A DNA stretch of 64,000 nt, from NCBI GenBank assembly GCA_012845835.1, contig JABAKD010000015.1, positions 11,561,845 to 11,625,844 on the forward strand. Direction: 5' to 3'. A program made the position numbers and the translations under genes. Below the pieces are notes generated by a model. The model was not told the origin of the DNA. It saw only the letters and a list, made by a program, of their open reading frames with translations, and searched no databases. How positions within the stretch are numbered: position 1 is the stretch's first letter; every line of letters starts with the position of its first letter. This DNA is from Undaria pinnatifida. Its lineage: Eukaryota > Sar > Phaeophyceae > Laminariales > Alariaceae. Positions 60,990-64,000 of this stretch are shown piece after piece.

Positions 60990-61345
60990 TTCAGTTGTTG
61001 TTGTTGTTGTTGTCGTTCTCACATTAACTCGCATAATCAAGTCCGTGGTCACAGGACAGGCTCCACTCTGGAGCTGAGGAATACCCTAGGGGAAAAACAC
61101 AAACCAAAGGTGGTACACGCATAAATCACAGCTGACGCAATTCATGCCTCCACCAGAAACATATAAAAGTGAAATCGGGAGTCAGTCTACGATGTGCCAG
61201 GTCCATACCGGTGCATACGTCTCATTACTCGCGCCTGGGAAAACCGACGATACCGCTTGCCAACCAAGAAAGACTACCACGTATATATTACACGTGGTAT
61301 CTATCACTACGCATGCGCACAACAGACGCAAGTCAATTGGAAAAA
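60990..61345 (+). repeat. Dispersed repeat F, copy 3
   Basis: Same order of blocks with a short (TTG)n head and an A/G tail to 61405. Confidence 0.85.
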
Positions 61346-61769
61346 AGAAACAAAGAAGAGAAAGGAAAGGAAATAAATGGGTGCATGGGGCCAAGAAAAA
61401 GAAAAGGTAAATAAATTTTGGGGGGTCTACTGGCGAGTCTTGCCACCAGCACGATGCAACGTGGTTTTTCGACGATCTACAGCAGTACTACGAACGACTT
61501 CCGATACACCCACCGAAGCACGGACCACCGGACAATTACGCGACCGACAGCTGGCCGTGGTTGTCACGTGTCTCTGTGTTGGGGGCCCCTGTGCGCTGCC
61601 TCTTGTTGGCTCTTGTTTGGGTAAAACATGCGGTGTGCTCGATGGTCTCACGGCACCAGAATCAGAACGTCCGCTCGTACGACGTATCATTCTTACAGGA
61701 AATAAATGTAATACGACCTGGTATTTTTTTCTCCATCAATATGAACATAAAAACGGTTGTTATATATTG

Positions 61770-61971
61770 GACAGAGTGATGCGTGTACGACTAAACTTGC
61801 CAACGGCACTCGTACTGCACTTTGAGCTATCTGCTGTGGTTCTGGTTGCTACTAGTTGCTGCTGTATGTGCTAGAAGTTTCGCCCTTCGGCTACTGCTGC
61901 TGCACCTGATGTTGTGTGTTTACCAATGTTGTCAGTTGGCGTTCATGCTCGTCGTACATACTGCTGTTCTC
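61770..61971 (+). repeat. Direct repeat copy 1 (with empty insertion site)
   Basis: Nearly identical to 62222-62434. It ends ...ctgctgttctcacccagta, the uninterrupted form of the site that is split by the 1124-bp element in copy 2. Confidence 0.8.
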
Positions 61972-62221
61972 ACCCAGTACGTACGGGTTTCCTCGTACCT
62001 CGACGGCACGACGACGAGCTCAAAACAGAAGGGAGGTGACATGAAATGGCATGGACAATGGCCACATAGAGGCGAGCACAGCGGGATAGTTCGCTGCGAA
62101 TCAACCGCACTCGTTCATGCCTACAGCAGAGGCTGCCTGGAGTGTCAGCGGCCGTGCTAAAGCCAAGGCCAAAGGCCGAAGAGACGGCTCTTCTACCTGC
62201 TTGAGATGCTGTTATATATAG

Positions 62222-62434
62222 ACTATTGGACAGAGTGATGCGTGTACGACTAAACTTGCCAACTGCACTCGTACTGTACTTTGAGCTATCTGCTGTGGTT
62301 CTGGTTGCTACTAGTTGCTGCAGTATGTGCTAGAAGTTTCGCCCTTCGGCTACTGCTGCTGCATGCACCTGATGTTGTGTGTTTGCCAATGCCGTCAGTT
62401 GGCGTTCATGCTCGTCGTACATACTGCTGTTCTC
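62222..62434 (+). repeat. Direct repeat copy 2 (interrupted by the TIR element)
   Basis: Copy of 61770-61971 with a small CTGCATGC length change. It continues beyond the element at 63559 with cttacccggtacgc, equivalent to copy 1. Confidence 0.8.
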
Positions 62435-63558
62435 GGGGAGTGATAATCTCGCAGACATAGGCGGAATCTAAACCTCGCCCACGGGAACGTATAAGAACCA
62501 TCCCCGGATTTCCACCGTCGTATTACGGTTCGCTGTGTTTGAAAACTTGGTGCTGGCTGCTGGCTGCTGCTGCTGGCTGCTGCTGTGCCGGTAGCTTAAA
62601 ACTAGCACCAAACTACCGTTTAGTTTATATCATATGCTTGCTCATCTAAAGTTTCCAGATCTCACGGTTGATTGACAGCCAGCCGTGGTTCCCTCAATGA
62701 CGGAAGTTGTGGGCTGAAGTTGTACTGTAAATGGGCGCCGAAAGCTAGCTGTAAGGCAGCTATTTGGCACGTGTTCCTCTTTTCCTCCACACGTACATTA
62801 TGCACTGCTGTTGTCTACTGCTGTTGTGGGTAGGTTGTGTAATATTCAAGTTATAGACTACACTGCTGTGGGTGCGCTTGCACATTGTCCTGTTATAGTT
62901 CCTGGATACAACAGGCACGTCAGACTGACACTATTCTTGGGCACCTACGGAGAGCAAGCGTGGGATATTCTTCCCTCTGCGGGTGTGTGATGTGTGTAGG
63001 CTGCACTACTGCTTGCTGTGTACTTACTGTAGTACATGTACACATGTATGTATGCATATGTACTACGTGCTGCATGCATGCAGCGGTCGCGGTGTCCACA
63101 GCACGTGCAAATCGTCCTCGATTTCGACGATTTCTCACTCGTAGGGGCTGAAGTCCGGCCTTCAGTGTGTGGGGTATGTAGTCTAGGTGTGATATTGCTG
63201 CATGTAGTGGTGGTCGTGGGGCTGTAGGAGCAACGCCAGCACCTACGTGTGTGGGGCTGCACTGCGTACTGCTGCTGTGGCGGCCTAAACAGCACCTGCA
63301 AATCGTCATCGATTTTGCCAGTTTCTAGCTTTCAGGGGCTGAAAGTCGAGCCTTGAGTGTACAGGGGTGTCCAGGTGTCATATTGCTGCCTATCTCGGTG
63401 GCCATGGTGCTGTAGGGGCGGTGCCAGCACCCTCGTTGATGCCCGCGAATTCGCACACTGCAAACCGTAATATGACGGTGGAAACCCGGGGATGGTTCTT
63501 GTATGTCCCCGTGGGCGAGGTTTAAATTCCGCCTATGTCTGCGAGATTATCACTCCCC
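62435..63558. mobile_element. Mutator-like non-autonomous DNA transposon (1124 bp, ~100-bp TIRs)
   Basis: The left end 62435-62535 and the right end 63460-63558 are inverted copies with few mismatches, starting GGGGAGTGAT and ending ATCACTCCCC. The flanks are GCTGTTCTC (62426-62434) and GCTGTTCTT (63559-63567), a 9-bp target duplication with one change. The interior has no transposase; it holds CTG-rich sequence and a two-copy tandem repeat (about 63095-63430). Long TIRs and a 9-bp duplication point to the Mutator superfamily (family knowledge). The upstream duplicate at 61770-61980 still carries the empty site. Confidence 0.8.
63095..63430 (+). repeat. Two-copy tandem repeat inside the TIR element
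   Basis: 63105-63245 and 63295-63433 share gcaaatcgtc, the ggggctgaa segment, and the atattgctgc and gctgtagg blocks at a spacing of about 190 bases. Confidence 0.6.
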
Positions 63559-63612
63559 GCTGTTCTTACCCGGTACGCAAAATTCCAAACATTATCACGT
63601 ACCGTTTGGAAA

Positions 63613-63990
63613 TGATGCCAATTTTGTAAATCATTCAGGCGTTGCAGCCATTAAGATTCAACAATTTTTCCAAAATTCCTCCTCGACACTCGCTCGTCTC
63701 GCTCGGCGCCCGTCCGCGTTCACGTCGATGTGCGGAACGGACACGGCAGGGCAAGGGGCGTTGGAGCCGCCCCCCGAAGGCGTGATGCCAATTTTGTAAA
63801 TCATCCAGGCGCGTGCAATTAAATGCCTGGTGCACAATCTGTAACCAAACATCGAAAAGTTGCACCATGCACCGCAAAATTCCGAACGTTATCAAGTACC
63901 TATTTCTTGGAAACATTATTACGTACGGTTTGGAAATGATGCCAATTTCGTACATCATGCAGGCGCGTGCAATTAAACACACCTGGTGCA
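63613..63990 (+). repeat. Tandem repeat with gatgccaatttt motif
   Basis: Three copies at about 63613, 63783 and 63936 of a unit with gatgccaattt, tcatncaggcg and tgcaattaaa, the last two also sharing tggtgcacaatctgt. The array runs to the window edge. Confidence 0.65.
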
Positions 63991-64000
63991 CAATCTGTGA

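Larger units (their letters stand above)
58871..61769. other. PARP intron 12; no PARP catalytic exon seen
   Basis: Holds element G copy 2, SINE-like copy 2, a gcacggc-like stretch (60590-60700) and repeat F copy 3. I looked for the YxxNTH..TH..Y, LHGSR and GxYFA motifs of the catalytic fold and did not find them. Confidence 0.5.

Noticed and set aside
58871-64000. PARP catalytic-domain exon within the window
   Set aside because: None of the catalytic motifs is visible in any frame; the next exon is expected beyond 64000.

Overview
The window reads as nuclear DNA of an intron-rich eukaryote. Two large genes on the plus strand have GT-AG introns that outweigh exons by about ten to one, and every intron is loaded with tandem repeats, transposon pieces and C-rich or (TTG)n tracts. 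Gene style, the LINE proteins and the repeat load suggest a large-genome stramenopile, most likely a brown alga. This is an inference from style and not from a marker gene.

Layout. 1-2849: gene-free mosaic of dispersed repeats. 2850-27194: a 13-exon gene for a pentatricopeptide-repeat (PPR) protein of about 722 residues, probably organellar. All junctions fit in frame, and intron 4 carries a decayed antisense LINE (8770-11645). 27195-41020: about 14 kb of intergenic repeats with one recognisable gene relic, a NADAR (YbiA-like) domain broken by one extra A (37547-37955). 41021-58870 and beyond: a PARP-family gene with a Lys/Ala-rich H1-like N-terminus, a half WGR, a WWE, a complete WGR and the PARP regulatory (helical) domain. 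The catalytic domain is not found before 64000, so the gene should continue past the window. Intron 4 of this gene holds an antisense tRNA-Gly(GCC) gene and a 420-bp TRIM-like LTR element. Intron 5 holds a long foldback hairpin. Intron 12 holds a 1.1-kb element with long terminal inverted repeats.

The most striking feature is a repeated pattern. In at least 13 of the 24 introns, the edge of the neighbouring exon, splice site included, is present again inside the intron in decayed form, sometimes in several copies. The introns appear to have grown by tandem duplication of segments that span exon-intron junctions, leaving fossil exon edges and decoy splice sites. The two genes show no functional link. 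One is probably an organellar RNA-binding protein, the other a nuclear DNA-damage/ADP-ribosylation protein. All exon models come from reading frames, splice consensus and family similarity recalled by eye; no transcript or database evidence was available.
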